From the NCBI GenBank assembly GCA_017934175.1, contig JAGBKB010000036.1, forward strand, positions 1 to 64,000: DNA of 64,000 nucleotides, in the 5' to 3' direction. The translations under genes were made by a program, and so were the position numbers. Source of the DNA: Lachnospiraceae bacterium. Its GTDB lineage: Bacteria; Bacillota; Clostridia; Lachnospirales; Lachnospiraceae. Below the pieces are notes generated by a model that ran no database searches, had not been told where the DNA came from, and worked only from the letters and a program-made list of their open reading frames with translations. Shown here in pieces: positions 44,273-54,430 of the stretch. Position 1 is the stretch's first letter. Each line of letters opens with the position of its first letter.

Positions 44273-46705
44273 TTACTTTCTTAATTCAATTCCAAGGGTA
44301 TTTAACCCATCTACAATTTTTTTGATAGCAGAATCCACTTCTTCATCAGTAAGACTTCTATCATTTGCTCCAAATGACAAATTGTAAGCAATAGACTTAA
44401 ATCCATTTGCAACTTGTGTGCCTTCATATATATCAAATAATTCAAAATTATTAAGTAATTTGCCACCTTTTTCTTTGAATACATTTTCAATTTTATCTAC
44501 AGTAATATCTTTTGGGACTGTCATAGATAAGTCTCTATCTGATTTAGGGAATTTACTTATCTCTACATATTTACATGTCAAGTCAGATTTTGCAATTATA
44601 TTCTTTATATCTAATTGCAAAATATAGACTTTAGAGCCTATTTCATAATCTTTTGTAACAATTTCATGAACCTCACCAACATATCCAACTAACAAATCAT
44701 CAATAAATATATTTGCAGTTCTTCCTGGATGCATATATGAAATGTTCTCATTTTTTACAAACGATACATTACCAACTACATGAGATTTTGTCAGTATCTC
44801 TTCTGCGAAGCCCTTAAATACATAAAAATCTATATCTTTGCCATAGGCTCCCATAATAAATGTTTTTCTCTCATCTGGTAAAACCTCTATGTTTTTATCA
44901 AGTGGTAAATAAATATTGGCAAGTTCAAATAATTTTGCAGTTTTAATTCTTCTATTATAGTTTATAGATAATGACTTAAGAATACCATTTACAAGTTGAG
45001 TTCTCATAACTTGAAAATCTTCACCAAGTGGATTTAATATAGTTATAAAGTTTCTTTCCTTATCATCACTCTTATATAAAAGCATATCATATACTTTTTT
45101 AGATTCAAAAGAATAATTCATCGCTTCATTAAATCCATTGAAAATAGCAATATCCATAGCATTTTGTTCTATGATATCTTGCTTTGTTTTTGTATGAGGC
45201 ATAATACTTACATTTGGTAGAGTTTCATCTGCCTTATCATATCCATAGAATCTCATAACTTCTTCAGCAATATCAGCAAAATTATTTATATCTTTTCTGA
45301 TGGTTGGAACATTAATTGTCATAGTGTCGCCATTTAAATCTGTTTTTAAATCTATCTTATCAAGAATCTCTTTCATTATTTTGCTATCAATATTAGTTCC
45401 AAGTAAACTATTAACTTTTGAAACCGACACTTCAATATTCTTATTTACATTTTTATTCTCATCTGGATATACATAAATAAAGTTTTCACATATTTCTCCA
45501 CATTTCAAATCTTCTATAAGCGAGCAGGCTCTATTAATTGCCTTTATAGCATTATTTGGGTCAAGTCCCTTTTCAAATAAATTTGATGCTTCAGTTCTAA
45601 GTCCAAGTTTTTTTGCACTAAGTCTTATATTAGTTCCATTAAAACTTGCGGCTTCCAGCAAAAGGTTTTTACAAGAATCTGTAATCATTGAGTTTTCTCC
45701 ACCCATTATACCACCAAGTCCTATTACTCCAACTCCATCACATATTGTAAGCATACTGTCATCAAGTTCACGGACTTGTCCATCAAGTGTAGTAAACTTA
45801 TCACCATTTTTTGCTCTCTTAACTACAATCTTTTTTCCACGTATTGTATCATAATCATATGCATGCATTGGCTGACCGTATTCCATCATTACAAAGTTAG
45901 TTATATCTACAATATTATTAATTGGTCTTATACCTACAGCACGAAGACAATCTTTAAGCCACTCTGGAGAATCTTCAATTTTAATATTTTTAACAAATCT
46001 TGTTGAAAATAATGGACATAAATCTTTATCTTTAACCTCTATTTCTATATATTTATCATCTTTAAATGATGGCTTAAATGTTGTTTTTGGCTCATAAAAC
46101 TTTTTATTAAATGTAGCCGCAACTTCTTTTGCAATACCAATGATGCTATAACAATCTATACGATTTGAAGTAATCTCAAAATCATATAAAGTGTCATCTA
46201 AATGTAAAACTTTTATTGCATCATCACCAGGTTTGCAGGCAATATTTGACATATCAAAAATACCTTCATTATTTCCACCATATAAATCAGCAGGTCTACC
46301 AAGTTCACCAATTGAACAAAGCATACCATATGATTCAACGCCACGAAGTTTACCAGCCTTTATTACTATGCCATTTGGATATTCATTACTGTCATGTGCA
46401 GATGCTGCCACTTTACCTCCTACAAGAACAGCAGGACAAAGCATTCCCTCGTATACATTCGGTGCACCAGTAACAATTTGTATAGTATCATTTCCAGTAT
46501 TAACTTTACAAATAAGCAATTTATCAGCATTTGGATGTTTTTCAATTTTTTCAATTTTTACAACAACTATTTTTTCAAGATTTTTATCCAGTTTTTCATA
46601 TGTTTCAATTTTTGTTCCAGTCAAAGTTATGCTTTCAGCAAACTCTTTCCCTGAAACATCTAAATCTTTAACATAATATTTTAAAAATTTATCTGACGCT
46701 TTCAT
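44273..46705 (-). CDS. pheT: Phenylalanyl-tRNA synthetase beta subunit
   Basis: 810 residues: N-terminal EMAP-like tRNA-binding domain ([19 protein letters not shown], about 40-150), the B3/B4 editing domain, B5 domain and a C-terminal FDX-ACB anticodon-binding domain. It forms the alpha2-beta2 enzyme with PheS and hydrolyses Tyr-tRNA-Phe. The ATG at 46705 is preferred over TTG at 46732: AGGTGAT lies four to five bases before it, and it leaves a 19-base gap from the pheS stop. Confidence 0.96.
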   Translation of the reverse strand: MKASDKFLKYYVKDLDVSGKEFAESITLTGTKIETYEKLDKNLEKIVVVKIEKIEKHPNADKLLICKVNTGNDTIQIVTGAPNVYEGMLCPAVLVGGKVAASAHDSNEYPNGIVIKAGKLRGVESYGMLCSIGELGRPADLYGGNNEGIFDMSNIACKPGDDAIKVLHLDDTLYDFEITSNRIDCYSIIGIAKEVAATFNKKFYEPKTTFKPSFKDDKYIEIEVKDKDLCPLFSTRFVKNIKIEDSPEWLKDCLRAVGIRPINNIVDITNFVMMEYGQPMHAYDYDTIRGKKIVVKRAKNGDKFTTLDGQVRELDDSMLTICDGVGVIGLGGIMGGENSMITDSCKNLLLEAASFNGTNIRLSAKKLGLRTEASNLFEKGLDPNNAIKAINRACSLIEDLKCGEICENFIYVYPDENKNVNKNIEVSVSKVNSLLGTNIDSKIMKEILDKIDLKTDLNGDTMTINVPTIRKDINNFADIAEEVMRFYGYDKADETLPNVSIMPHTKTKQDIIEQNAMDIAIFNGFNEAMNYSFESKKVYDMLLYKSDDKERNFITILNPLGEDFQVMRTQLVNGILKSLSINYNRRIKTAKLFELANIYLPLDKNIEVLPDERKTFIMGAYGKDIDFYVFKGFAEEILTKSHVVGNVSFVKNENISYMHPGRTANIFIDDLLVGYVGEVHEIVTKDYEIGSKVYILQLDIKNIIAKSDLTCKYVEISKFPKSDRDLSMTVPKDITVDKIENVFKEKGGKLLNNFELFDIYEGTQVANGFKSIAYNLSFGANDRSLTDEEVDSAIKKIVDGLNTLGIELRK

Positions 46706-46724
46706 AATATCACCTAAATGTCCT

Positions 46725-47744
46725 TTAATCAAATTGACTTAAGAAACGCACATCATTTTCATATAAAAGTCTCATGTCATCAATCTCATATTTGAGAAGT
46801 GCGAGTCTCTCAATTCCCATACCAAATGCAAAACCTTGACATTTATCTTTATCAAGACCACATAGTTCATATACTCTTGGATTGACCATTCCACAACCTA
46901 AAATCTCAATCCATCCCTCACCTTTACAAAACCTACAGCCTTTGCCACCACATTTAAAACAACTTACATCCATTTCAGCACTTGGCTCTGTAAATGGGAA
47001 ATGATGAGGTCTAAATCTTGTCTTTATATCTTCTCCAAAAAATGATTTTGCAAATGTAGTAAGTGTACCTTTTAAATCAGCAAATGAAATATTATCAGAC
47101 ACCACAAGCCCCTCTATCTGGTGAAATGTAGGCGAATGAGTTGCATCAACTGAATCAGACCTAAACACTCTTCCTGCCGAAATTATACATATAGGCAATT
47201 TGCCTTTTTCCATAACTCTTGCTTGAACAGGGCTGGTTTGTGTTCTAAGTAACACTTTATCATTTATATAAAATGTATCTTGCTCATCTCTTGCTGGGTG
47301 TCCTTTTTCTATATTTAATTTTTCAAAATTGTATTCATCATATTCAATTTCAGGACCAGTGACTACAGTATAACCCATTTTTTCAAATATATCTTTTACA
47401 TCATTAAAAACTATAGTGCATGGATGTAAATGGCCAATGCCTACTTTTTTTGAAGGCAAAGTTACATCTATAGACTCCATCTTTAATTTTTCATTTAAAA
47501 TAGCAGCATTAAATGATTTTTGTCTCTCTCTAATCAACTCATCAATAGAAACTTTAGCATCATTAATTATTTTACCAAGTTTTTTTCTATCTTCTTCTGC
47601 CATATCTCTAAAAGTCTGCATGATAGCGGTTATTTCACCTTTTTTGCCTAAATAATTAACCTTGATATCATCCAATTCTTTTAATGAAGTTGCTTCTTTA
47701 ATTTTAGTTATTGCTTTTTCTTTTAATTCTTCAATGTTTATCAT
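46725..47744 (-). CDS. pheS: Phenylalanyl-tRNA synthetase alpha subunit
   Basis: 339 residues. N-terminal coiled-coil that contacts tRNA, then the class II catalytic core: HPTFHQIEGLVV (SPTFHQ motif), FRPHHFPFTEPSAEMDV, and motif 3 GMGIERLALLKY. A CxxC..CxxC segment (SCFKCGGKGCRFCKGEG) is present as in many Clostridia. It follows rplT across a 151-base structured spacer and no T-box is visible, so expression may follow the infC operon or an unseen promoter. Confidence 0.96.
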   Translation of the reverse strand: MINIEELKEKAITKIKEATSLKELDDIKVNYLGKKGEITAIMQTFRDMAEEDRKKLGKIINDAKVSIDELIRERQKSFNAAILNEKLKMESIDVTLPSKKVGIGHLHPCTIVFNDVKDIFEKMGYTVVTGPEIEYDEYNFEKLNIEKGHPARDEQDTFYINDKVLLRTQTSPVQARVMEKGKLPICIISAGRVFRSDSVDATHSPTFHQIEGLVVSDNISFADLKGTLTTFAKSFFGEDIKTRFRPHHFPFTEPSAEMDVSCFKCGGKGCRFCKGEGWIEILGCGMVNPRVYELCGLDKDKCQGFAFGMGIERLALLKYEIDDMRLLYENDVRFLSQFD

Positions 47745-47783
47745 ATTTACCTTTTAAATTAATAACTAATTTATATAATAGTC

Positions 47784-47878
47784 GTAGAGGCGGATACTCT
47801 CCGCCTCTACAGTTTTGATAATTGCACAGCGGCAATTTTCATTATAATTGTTGCTTATAATATCAATATCATAAGCAA
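47784..47878 (-). other. Three consecutive hairpins between rplT and pheS
   Basis: Reading the minus strand: hairpin 1, TTGCTTAT (47878-47871) with ATAAGCAA (47858-47851); hairpin 2, AATTGC (47837-47832) with GCAATT (47825-47820); hairpin 3, GTAGAGGCGGA (47810-47800) with TCCGCCTCTAC (47794-47784), an 11-bp GC-rich stem with a 5-base loop. Hairpin 3 lacks a T tail, so it is not a plain terminator. The layout fits none of the riboswitch or T-box patterns I know. Confidence 0.6.
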
Positions 47879-47895
47879 TACAAATTATATTTAAA

Positions 47896-48252
47896 TTATT
47901 TAATATTTTGTTTAGCAGTCTCAGCTAATTTTGCAAATGCTTTTTCATCAGATACTGCAAGTTCAGCAAGCATCTTTCTATTTAATATTACATTTGCTTT
48001 CTTAAGACCATACATAAATTTGCTGTATGAAATATCATTAAGTCTACATGCTGCATTGATTCTTGTTATCCATAACTCTCTAAATTGTCTTTTTCTCTCT
48101 TTTCTACCTCTATAAGATTCAGTGAGTGCTCTCATTACACTTTGTTTAGCAACTCTATATTGTTTAGACCTTGAGCCTCTAAATCCTTTTGCGAGTTTTA
48201 AAACTTTTTTATGCTTTCTTTTGGCATTCATACCGCCTTTAATTCTTGCCAT
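47896..48252 (-). CDS. rplT: 50S ribosomal protein L20
   Basis: 118 residues, the standard L20 length: [39 protein letters not shown], then [23 protein letters not shown]20 is needed for early 50S assembly and in Firmicutes represses its own operon by binding the infC leader; the matching leader is at 49052-49146 here. AGGAGGAGATAATT precedes the ATG. Confidence 0.98.
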   Translation of the reverse strand: MARIKGGMNAKRKHKKVLKLAKGFRGSRSKQYRVAKQSVMRALTESYRGRKERKRQFRELWITRINAACRLNDISYSKFMYGLKKANVILNRKMLAELAVSDEKAFAKLAETAKQNIK

Positions 48253-48286
48253 AATTATCTCCTCCTACTTTTAAAATATTACCACA

Positions 48287-48490
48287 TTATAAATATGGCA
48301 TAATCTTCTTCATTGTCTTTACATTTGTCTTATCAACAACTACATCTTTTCTAAGATTTCTTTTTCTTTTAGTAGTCTTTTTGTTAAGGATGTGAGATTT
48401 ATTTGCTTTCATTCTGACAAGTTTACCTGTTCCTGTTTTCTTAAATCTCTTAGCAGCAGACTTACTAGTTTTCATTTTGTAATTTTTCAT
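48287..48490 (-). CDS. rpmI: 50S ribosomal protein L35
   Basis: 67 residues: [34 protein letters not shown], the L35 signature. The ATG at 48490 is preceded by GGGAGGCAAAT; the longer reading to 48526 would overlap infC and add residues not found in L35. It lies between infC and rplT in the universal order. Confidence 0.97.
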   Translation of the reverse strand: MKNYKMKTSKSAAKRFKKTGTGKLVRMKANKSHILNKKTTKRKRNLRKDVVVDKTNVKTMKKIMPYL

Positions 48491-48503
48491 ATTTGCCTCC
48501 CAA

Positions 48504-49016
48504 TTACTTTTTAGGTGCGAGCACAAGACTCATATTTCTACCTTCTGCTTTAGAAGGTTTCTCAATATTAGAGCAATCTGAAAGTTCATTTGCAAAATCA
48601 GTAAGTATATGTTCAGAATCTTTCATATGAGCCATCTCTCTACCTCTAAATCTCAATGTTACTTTTAATTTATGCCCACTGGTCAAAAACTTTCTACCAG
48701 CATTTATCTTTGTATTTAAATCATTAGTATCAATATTTGGTGTCATTCTAATCTCTTTAAGTTCAACTTGTTTCTGATTTTTTTTGGCTTCTTTTTCTTT
48801 CTTCATCAGTTCATAGCGATATTTTCCGAAATCAATAATTTTACAAACTGGTGGATTTGCATTTGGTGAAATTTTTACTAAATCAAGTTCCATTTCAGCG
48901 GCTTTATTATATGCCTCTCTACTTGACATAATACCAAGTTGTTCACCCGTTGGACCTATTACTCTAACTTCAGAATCTCTTATCCTATCATTAATTTGTA
49001 TGTCTCTTTCGTTTAT
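48504..49016 (-). CDS. infC: Translation initiation factor IF-3, probable ATA start
   Basis: 170 residues: N domain ([59 protein letters not shown]), lysine-rich linker and C domain ending in [14 protein letters not shown]-3 checks the start codon and keeps subunits apart. ATG codons at 49046 and 49037 have no ribosome binding site and would add residues absent from typical IF-3. The site AAAGGTGA lies five bases before an in-frame ATA at 49016, which gives the usual INE... N terminus, so a non-canonical start as in other infC genes is likely. The operon is preceded by an L20-type leader. Confidence 0.93.
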   Translation of the reverse strand: MNERDIQINDRIRDSEVRVIGPTGEQLGIMSSREAYNKAAEMELDLVKISPNANPPVCKIIDFGKYRYELMKKEKEAKKNQKQVELKEIRMTPNIDTNDLNTKINAGRKFLTSGHKLKVTLRFRGREMAHMKDSEHILTDFANELSDCSNIEKPSKAEGRNMSLVLAPKK

Positions 49017-49051
49017 AACTTTCACCTTTCCTTTCATATATGCCATAAAGG

Positions 49052-49146
49052 CAAAAAAATAGTGGACATAAAGATGACCACCTTAAAAAACTATAGTACC
49101 GAAGTCGCTTTTGCTCCTTGGTGAGATGTGGACATCTTCTTTTAAC
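49052..49146 (-). ncRNA. L20-type attenuation leader of the infC-rpmI-rplT operon
   Basis: Leader RNA with two mutually exclusive pairings. Antiterminator: AAGATGTCCAC (49138-49128) with GTGGTCATCTT (49081-49071), one T-T mismatch. Terminator: GTGGTCAT (49081-49074) with ATGTCCAC (49069-49062), CTTT loop, followed by TATTTTTTT (49061-49053). The enclosed ACCAAGGAGCAAAAGCGACTTCGG-containing loop is where L20 binds in the known Firmicute leader. L20 binding would favour the terminator. Position and design agree with the L20 leader family; the exact family match is not tested. Confidence 0.85.
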
Positions 49147-49152
49147 TCATTT

Positions 49153-49181
49153 ATTTTACTAAAAAAAAGTTTTCTTGTCAA
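49153..49181 (-). promoter_or_regulatory. Promoter of the infC operon
   Basis: Minus strand: consensus TTGACA at 49181-49176, 17-base spacer, TAAAAT at 49158-49153. Transcription would begin about 49146, at the start of the L20-type leader. Confidence 0.9.
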
Positions 49182-49206
49182 GTTCAATTATTTTATGTTA
49201 TGCCGC

Positions 49207-49701
49207 TTATCTTCTTCCTCTTCCAAAAAACAAGTAAAAAAGTGCTAAAACAAGTAAAAAGCCTATTGGACCACTAAATGCTATTGTGCCAACCCCATAA
49301 GCAAGGTTACCCATAAATCTTAATATACTATATATTATTATAAATATCACAAGTCCAAAAATAATGCATCCTATAGTATTATTATTATTTACATATCCAC
49401 TAAACTCTCTATTATATCTATTTTGGCTGTTAGAATTAGCATTATTTGACTGATAATCATTTTTATTTTCATTATCAGTTGTACTATCTGTAATAACATC
49501 ACTGCCACTTACAGTCTTAATTGTTTTTGCAATAAGTCTTGGGTCACCTAATTCATCTATAACTTCTTTTTCTGTTCTACCTTTATTTATTTCATCAGAA
49601 ATATACTTATCGTAATAGTCAAGTTGCTCTTTTATCGCATCTTTTTCTAATGATAATTCTAATGAATTCCTTAAAGTTTTTAAAAAGTCTTCTCTACTCA
49701 T
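49207..49701 (-). CDS. HAAS/DUF1700-type membrane protein
   Basis: 164 residues. The first 65 residues form the helical HAAS-type domain (SREDFLKTLRNSLELSLEKDAIKEQLDYYDKYISDEINKGRTEKEVIDELGDPRLIAKTI, the DELGDP motif being diagnostic); an Asn/Ser-rich linker leads to two C-terminal membrane helices. In other genomes such proteins are usually encoded next to a PadR regulator and act in membrane signalling; none is here. It is the last gene of its run and follows aspS by 12 bases. Confidence 0.8.
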   Translation of the reverse strand: MSREDFLKTLRNSLELSLEKDAIKEQLDYYDKYISDEINKGRTEKEVIDELGDPRLIAKTIKTVSGSDVITDSTTDNENKNDYQSNNANSNSQNRYNREFSGYVNNNNTIGCIIFGLVIFIIIYSILRFMGNLAYGVGTIAFSGPIGFLLVLALFYLFFGRGRR

Positions 49702-49713
49702 AATCTTCTCTAA

Positions 49714-51501
49714 TTAATCATTTTTAATATCTACTTTTATAGAAAGTTCTTTTAGTTGTTTATCATCAACTTTACTTGGAGTTTTTACCATTAGACAACT
49801 TGCATCTTTTGTCTTAGGGAATGCGATTACTTCTCTTATAGATTTTGCTTTAGCCATAAGCATAACTACTCTATCAAGTCCATATGCAAGTCCACCATGA
49901 GGAGGCACACCATATTTAAATGCATCTAACAAGAATCCAAATTGTTCATGAGCCTTTTCTTTTGTAAATCCTAAAATTTCAAACATTCTTTCTTGAATCT
50001 CTGGTTGATGTATTCTAATAGACCCACCACCTATCTCATTTCCATTCAAAACTATATCATATGCTTTTGCGCGGCAATTTTCAGGATTCTTAAAGAAATC
50101 TTCTACATCCTCATCCATTACCATAGTAAATGGATGGTGCATAGCAACAAGCCTATTTTCTTCTTCACTATATTCAAATAGTGGGAATTCTGTTACCCAT
50201 AAAAAATTAAACTTTTTTTCATCTATAAGCCCAAGTTCTTCTCCAAGTTTAAGTCTAAGTGCACCAAGAACTGCCCACACAACTTTCTTTTTATCAGCAG
50301 CAAATAATAATAAATCACCTTTTTCGCCACCCATAGCACTTACAAGATTATTAAGTTCATTTTCTGTCATAAACTTACTAAATGATGATTTATATGTGCC
50401 ATCTTCTTCTATAGAAAGATATGCAAGTCCTTTAGCACCATAATCTTTTGCATAATCAACAAGTGCATCAATTTTCTTTCTTGGCATAGTAGCCTCACCC
50501 TTTACACAGAGACCTTTTACTACACCACCATCTTTTACAGCATTTGCAAATACACCAAAACCACAATCTTTCACTACATTAGTTACATCAATTAATTTCA
50601 TATCAAATCTTGTGTCAGGTTTGTCAGAGCCATAATCATTCATAGCATCTATCCATTTCATTCTTTGAATAGGAAGTTGCAAATCATAATCTAAAACTTC
50701 TTTAAATAAATATTTTAAAAACCTTGAGTTCACATCTATTACATCTTCTATATCTACAAATGATAATTCCATATCAATTTGTGTAAACTCTGGTTGTCTA
50801 TCGGCACGTAAATCTTCATCTCTATAACATCTTGCAAGTTGAAAATATCTATCCATTCCAGCGACCATAAGAAGTTGTTTATAAAGTTGTGGACTTTGTG
50901 GCAAAGCATAAAAGCACCCAGGATTTACACGAGAAGGAACAAGATAATCACGAGCACCCTCTGGTGTTGATTTACAAAAAGTTGGAGTTTCTATTTCTAT
51001 AAAGCCTTCATCAGACAAAAACTTCCTTGTGAGCACAGTAACTTTAGACCTTAACATAAGATTCTTTTGAAGTGGTGCTCTTCTTAAATCAAGATATCTA
51101 TATTCAAGTCTTAACTCTTCACGAGTAGGGATTTCGTCTTCAATTGGAAATGGCAAAACATCAGAAGTTGACAAGATACGAAGTTCATTTGGGATAACTT
51201 CAATAGTACCAGTTAATAGTTTTTCATTTATATCAGATCTTTTTTGCACAACTCCCTTAACTGCTACAACATACTCAAATTTTAATTCTTTTGCCTTATC
51301 AAATATTGCCTTATCTGTAGTTGCCTCATCAAATACAACTTGTATGAGCCCTGACCTGTCGCGAACATCAGTAAATATAAGAGACCCTTTATTTCTTGAC
51401 CTCTCTACCCATCCCATTACAACTACTTCTTTTCCAATATCACTTTCACTAAACTCTGCACACCTTTTTGTTCTTTTTAAACCTTTAATACTTTCTGCCA
51501 T
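49714..51501 (-). CDS. aspS: Aspartyl-tRNA synthetase, bacterial type
   Basis: 595 residues: N-terminal OB fold (VVMGWVERSRNKGSLIFTDVRDRSG), class II core with motif 2 around CYRDEDLRADR, the inserted GAD domain (about 290-420) typical of the bacterial type, and motif 3 GLAYGLDRVVMLM. No asparaginyl-tRNA synthetase is in the window, so whether it also charges tRNA-Asn is undecided. It follows hisS by 51 bases, the usual Firmicute order; no T-box is present before either gene. Confidence 0.97.
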   Translation of the reverse strand: MAESIKGLKRTKRCAEFSESDIGKEVVVMGWVERSRNKGSLIFTDVRDRSGLIQVVFDEATTDKAIFDKAKELKFEYVVAVKGVVQKRSDINEKLLTGTIEVIPNELRILSTSDVLPFPIEDEIPTREELRLEYRYLDLRRAPLQKNLMLRSKVTVLTRKFLSDEGFIEIETPTFCKSTPEGARDYLVPSRVNPGCFYALPQSPQLYKQLLMVAGMDRYFQLARCYRDEDLRADRQPEFTQIDMELSFVDIEDVIDVNSRFLKYLFKEVLDYDLQLPIQRMKWIDAMNDYGSDKPDTRFDMKLIDVTNVVKDCGFGVFANAVKDGGVVKGLCVKGEATMPRKKIDALVDYAKDYGAKGLAYLSIEEDGTYKSSFSKFMTENELNNLVSAMGGEKGDLLLFAADKKKVVWAVLGALRLKLGEELGLIDEKKFNFLWVTEFPLFEYSEEENRLVAMHHPFTMVMDEDVEDFFKNPENCRAKAYDIVLNGNEIGGGSIRIHQPEIQERMFEILGFTKEKAHEQFGFLLDAFKYGVPPHGGLAYGLDRVVMLMAKAKSIREVIAFPKTKDASCLMVKTPSKVDDKQLKELSIKVDIKND

Positions 51502-51552
51502 TTCATTTCTCCTAATACAATTAAATATTACATATTAAAATCAAATAACTAC

Positions 51553-52881
51553 TTAAATATTATATGTTTCAAATTCAGTATACCCTAAAGTTTCTAATTT
51601 TTCACACTGAAACTTCTTATTTTTTGCAAGTTCAGCAATATATACTATATTGCCATTATTTCGTTCAACTAAGGCTTTTTTAATAATATCAGCTTTTTTA
51701 TCTATAGGCATACCCTTTTCAACGAGATAAGCAATCTTTTTTATAGTACTTGGAATCTTAAAATCATCATCAAGATAAATTCCTATAATTCTCTCAAATC
51801 CAATTGATATTCCAAGAGCAGGCACATCTTGACCGATAAATTTACTAACCATATTGTCATATCGACCGCCACCACCAACTGAACCTGAAAACTTTTCTGA
51901 TTTAATTTCAAATATAGGTCCTGTGTAGTATCCCATTCCTCTAACAAGTGTTGGATTAAAATTGATTTTTACATCAATATTTTTTATAACTGTTTCAATT
52001 ATTTCTATTAAATTATTGCATATTTTTCTTAATTCTAAATCTAAATCATTATTGCTTATATTGGCATCTGCACCATTCTTTCCTACAATTTTTGATAATA
52101 AACTATTAATTGCTTCTACTGCATTATTATTATGTGTTTCACCTATAGAATTATTTGGTGCTGATATATTTTCTAATAGTGAATTGAACTTATCAATAGT
52201 TTCTTCCTTATAACCTTTTTCAAGTAACTCTTTTTTTACGCCATCAAATCCTATTTTATCAAGTTTATCTAAAGTAATGCAAACTGTCTCAAAATCACAG
52301 TCAGGGAAACCAGCGTACATAGTCATTGATTTCAAAATTCTTCTGTCATTTATATCAAAAGAAAAATTATATTTATCAAAACCAATTTCTTTGAGAAGTG
52401 TTGATGTAGCAAGAAGTGTCTCTATCTCACCAAGATTTGTTGCTTCGCCTAATGTATCTATATCACATTGACAAAACTGTCTAAACCTTCCCTTTTGAGG
52501 GCGGTCTGCCCTATACACATTCCCAATTTGCATAGCCTTAAATGGCATAGTCAATTTGTCTTTATTATTTGAATAAAACCTACAAAGTGGTACAGTCAAA
52601 TCGTAGCGAAGCCCTGAATCAACAATTTCATTCATATTTCCTGCTTCAAATGCTTTATCAAGTTTTTCGCCTCTCTTCAAAATCTTAAATATTAACTTTT
52701 CATTGTCCCAGCCTTGTTCGGATAAAAGATTTTCAATATGTTCAATGTTTGGTGTCTCAATTTCTGTAAAACCAAATCTACTATATACTTCTCTTATTTT
52801 TGAAAGAATAAATTGTCTAATTTCCATTTCACGTGGTTCTATATCTTTCATCCCATTTACAGGTGTTTTAATCATATTCAT
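51553..52881 (-). CDS. hisS: Histidyl-tRNA synthetase
   Basis: 442 residues: motif 1 region with KTPVNGMKDIEPREM, motif 2 YRADRPQKGRFRQFCQ, the histidine-A motif VRGMGYYTGPIFEI and motif 3 GGGGRYDNM, then a short anticodon-binding domain. Residues about 240-290 form an Asn-rich insertion not usual in the family. GGGAGATGATTT precedes the ATG. The 64-base gap to pncB shows no clear promoter, so it is probably read with its upstream neighbours. Confidence 0.97.
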   Translation of the reverse strand: MNMIKTPVNGMKDIEPREMEIRQFILSKIREVYSRFGFTEIETPNIEHIENLLSEQGWDNEKLIFKILKRGEKLDKAFEAGNMNEIVDSGLRYDLTVPLCRFYSNNKDKLTMPFKAMQIGNVYRADRPQKGRFRQFCQCDIDTLGEATNLGEIETLLATSTLLKEIGFDKYNFSFDINDRRILKSMTMYAGFPDCDFETVCITLDKLDKIGFDGVKKELLEKGYKEETIDKFNSLLENISAPNNSIGETHNNNAVEAINSLLSKIVGKNGADANISNNDLDLELRKICNNLIEIIETVIKNIDVKINFNPTLVRGMGYYTGPIFEIKSEKFSGSVGGGGRYDNMVSKFIGQDVPALGISIGFERIIGIYLDDDFKIPSTIKKIAYLVEKGMPIDKKADIIKKALVERNNGNIVYIAELAKNKKFQCEKLETLGYTEFETYNI

Positions 52882-52945
52882 AAATCATCTCCCTACTATG
52901 AAAATTGGGTTTTACAAACTATTTAATGTGTAACTTCTATAATTT

Positions 52946-54418
52946 CTATTTTGAGTATTTACTTAATAATTCTATTTTTTTGTCATATAGTTTTTGTGAC
53001 AAATCAACATATATCTCTTTTGGATTAGTAAGTCTTTTATTGTCATCATATAAAGTACCTAACTCATTTTCAAAATACTTTTTAGATTCAGTAACTGTTT
53101 TTTTCTCATATACAAGTTTACCATCTATAAAAATAGGTTTAAGCATTTTTTTTATTTTATATTTTCCTGGTTCCATAACTCTTTTCTTCCAAGTATTAAC
53201 TGGGTCAAAAAGTGTAAGTTCTTTATTTTCATCAATACTTTCATCATTAAATGTAATTAAATCAGCAAAAAGTTTATCATTTTCATCATACACTCTATAA
53301 ACTTCTTTATTACCAGGATTAGTTACCTTTTCAACATTTGAAGAAATCTTAAGTTTTGGATTAAATACCTTTTTTTCTTCATCATATACACTTGATAATT
53401 TATATACTCCTCCAAGTGTTGCTCCATTTCCAGTTATAAGTTTTGTTCCAACTCCATACAAACTTATTTTAGCACCTTGCATATTTAATGACATAATAAG
53501 GTTTTCATCTAAATCATTTGATGCACATATTACTGCATCTTTATACCCAGCATCATCAAGCATTTTTCTTGCAACTTTAGATAAGTATGCGAGGTCACCA
53601 CTATCAAGTCTTATTCCATACTTTTTACTTTTAATTCCTTTTTCCTTCATATAGTCAAATGTCTTAATAGCATTAGGAATACCAGATTTTAATGTGTCAT
53701 ATGTATCCACTAACAATATTGCCATATCTGGATATTTTGTTGCAAACTCTTTAAATGCAGTAAGTTCATTTTCAAATGACATAATCCAAGAATGAGCCAT
53801 TGTTCCAAGTGCAGGTATGTCATACATTTTTGCAGTTAAAACATTAGAAGTACCTATACAACCTGCTATGCATGCGGCCTTTGCTCCATAAATGGCAGCA
53901 TCAAAAGACATTGCACGTCTTAATCCAAACTCCATAACACCATAAGGTCTTGCCGCTTCACATATTCTATATGCTTTTGTGGCTATAAGAGTCTCATGAT
54001 TAAATGCACAGAGCATTGCCGATTCAATAAGTTGGGCTTGACTAATTGGTGCAACTATTTTTATAATTGGTTCTTTTTTATTAATTATGCTTCCCTCTTC
54101 AAATGAATACACCGAACCTTTCCATTTAAAATCTTTAAGATAAAGCAAAAACTCTTCATCAAATAAATTATATTGTCTTAAATACTCTATATCATCATCA
54201 TTAAACTTAAGGCTAACTAAATAATCAATAATTTCATTCAAACCACAAAATACTGCAAAACCATTGCCAAATGGATTGTTTCTATAAAAAACATCAAATG
54301 TTACTAACGGTTCATTCTTTTTTTCCGCTTTTGACAAACTAAAATAACCTTCCATCATAAGAAGTTCATAAAAATCTGTCAAAAGGGCAAGATTTCTTTT
54401 TGTGATTTCACTTAACAT
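52946..54418 (-). CDS. pncB: Nicotinate phosphoribosyltransferase
   Basis: 490 residues. Converts nicotinate and PRPP to nicotinate mononucleotide in NAD salvage. Family motifs: LLTDFYELLMMEGYF near the N terminus, FGLRRAMSFDAA, GTSNVLTA, GTMAHSWIMSF with the conserved His, and GIRLDSGDL. The ATG at 54418 with GGAG seven bases upstream is preferred over a TTG at 54430 that abuts the preceding stop codon. Confidence 0.95.
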   Translation of the reverse strand: MLSEITKRNLALLTDFYELLMMEGYFSLSKAEKKNEPLVTFDVFYRNNPFGNGFAVFCGLNEIIDYLVSLKFNDDDIEYLRQYNLFDEEFLLYLKDFKWKGSVYSFEEGSIINKKEPIIKIVAPISQAQLIESAMLCAFNHETLIATKAYRICEAARPYGVMEFGLRRAMSFDAAIYGAKAACIAGCIGTSNVLTAKMYDIPALGTMAHSWIMSFENELTAFKEFATKYPDMAILLVDTYDTLKSGIPNAIKTFDYMKEKGIKSKKYGIRLDSGDLAYLSKVARKMLDDAGYKDAVICASNDLDENLIMSLNMQGAKISLYGVGTKLITGNGATLGGVYKLSSVYDEEKKVFNPKLKISSNVEKVTNPGNKEVYRVYDENDKLFADLITFNDESIDENKELTLFDPVNTWKKRVMEPGKYKIKKMLKPIFIDGKLVYEKKTVTESKKYFENELGTLYDDNKRLTNPKEIYVDLSQKLYDKKIELLSKYSK

Positions 54419-54430
54419 TTTTTTCTCCAA

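Noticed and set aside
47745..47895. T-box riboswitch before pheS
   Set aside because: The region is only 151 bases, lacks the T-box bulge sequence and an antiterminator/terminator pair with a T tail.
52882..52945. T-box or promoter before hisS
   Set aside because: The 64-base gap is too short for a T-box and shows no convincing -35/-10 pair.
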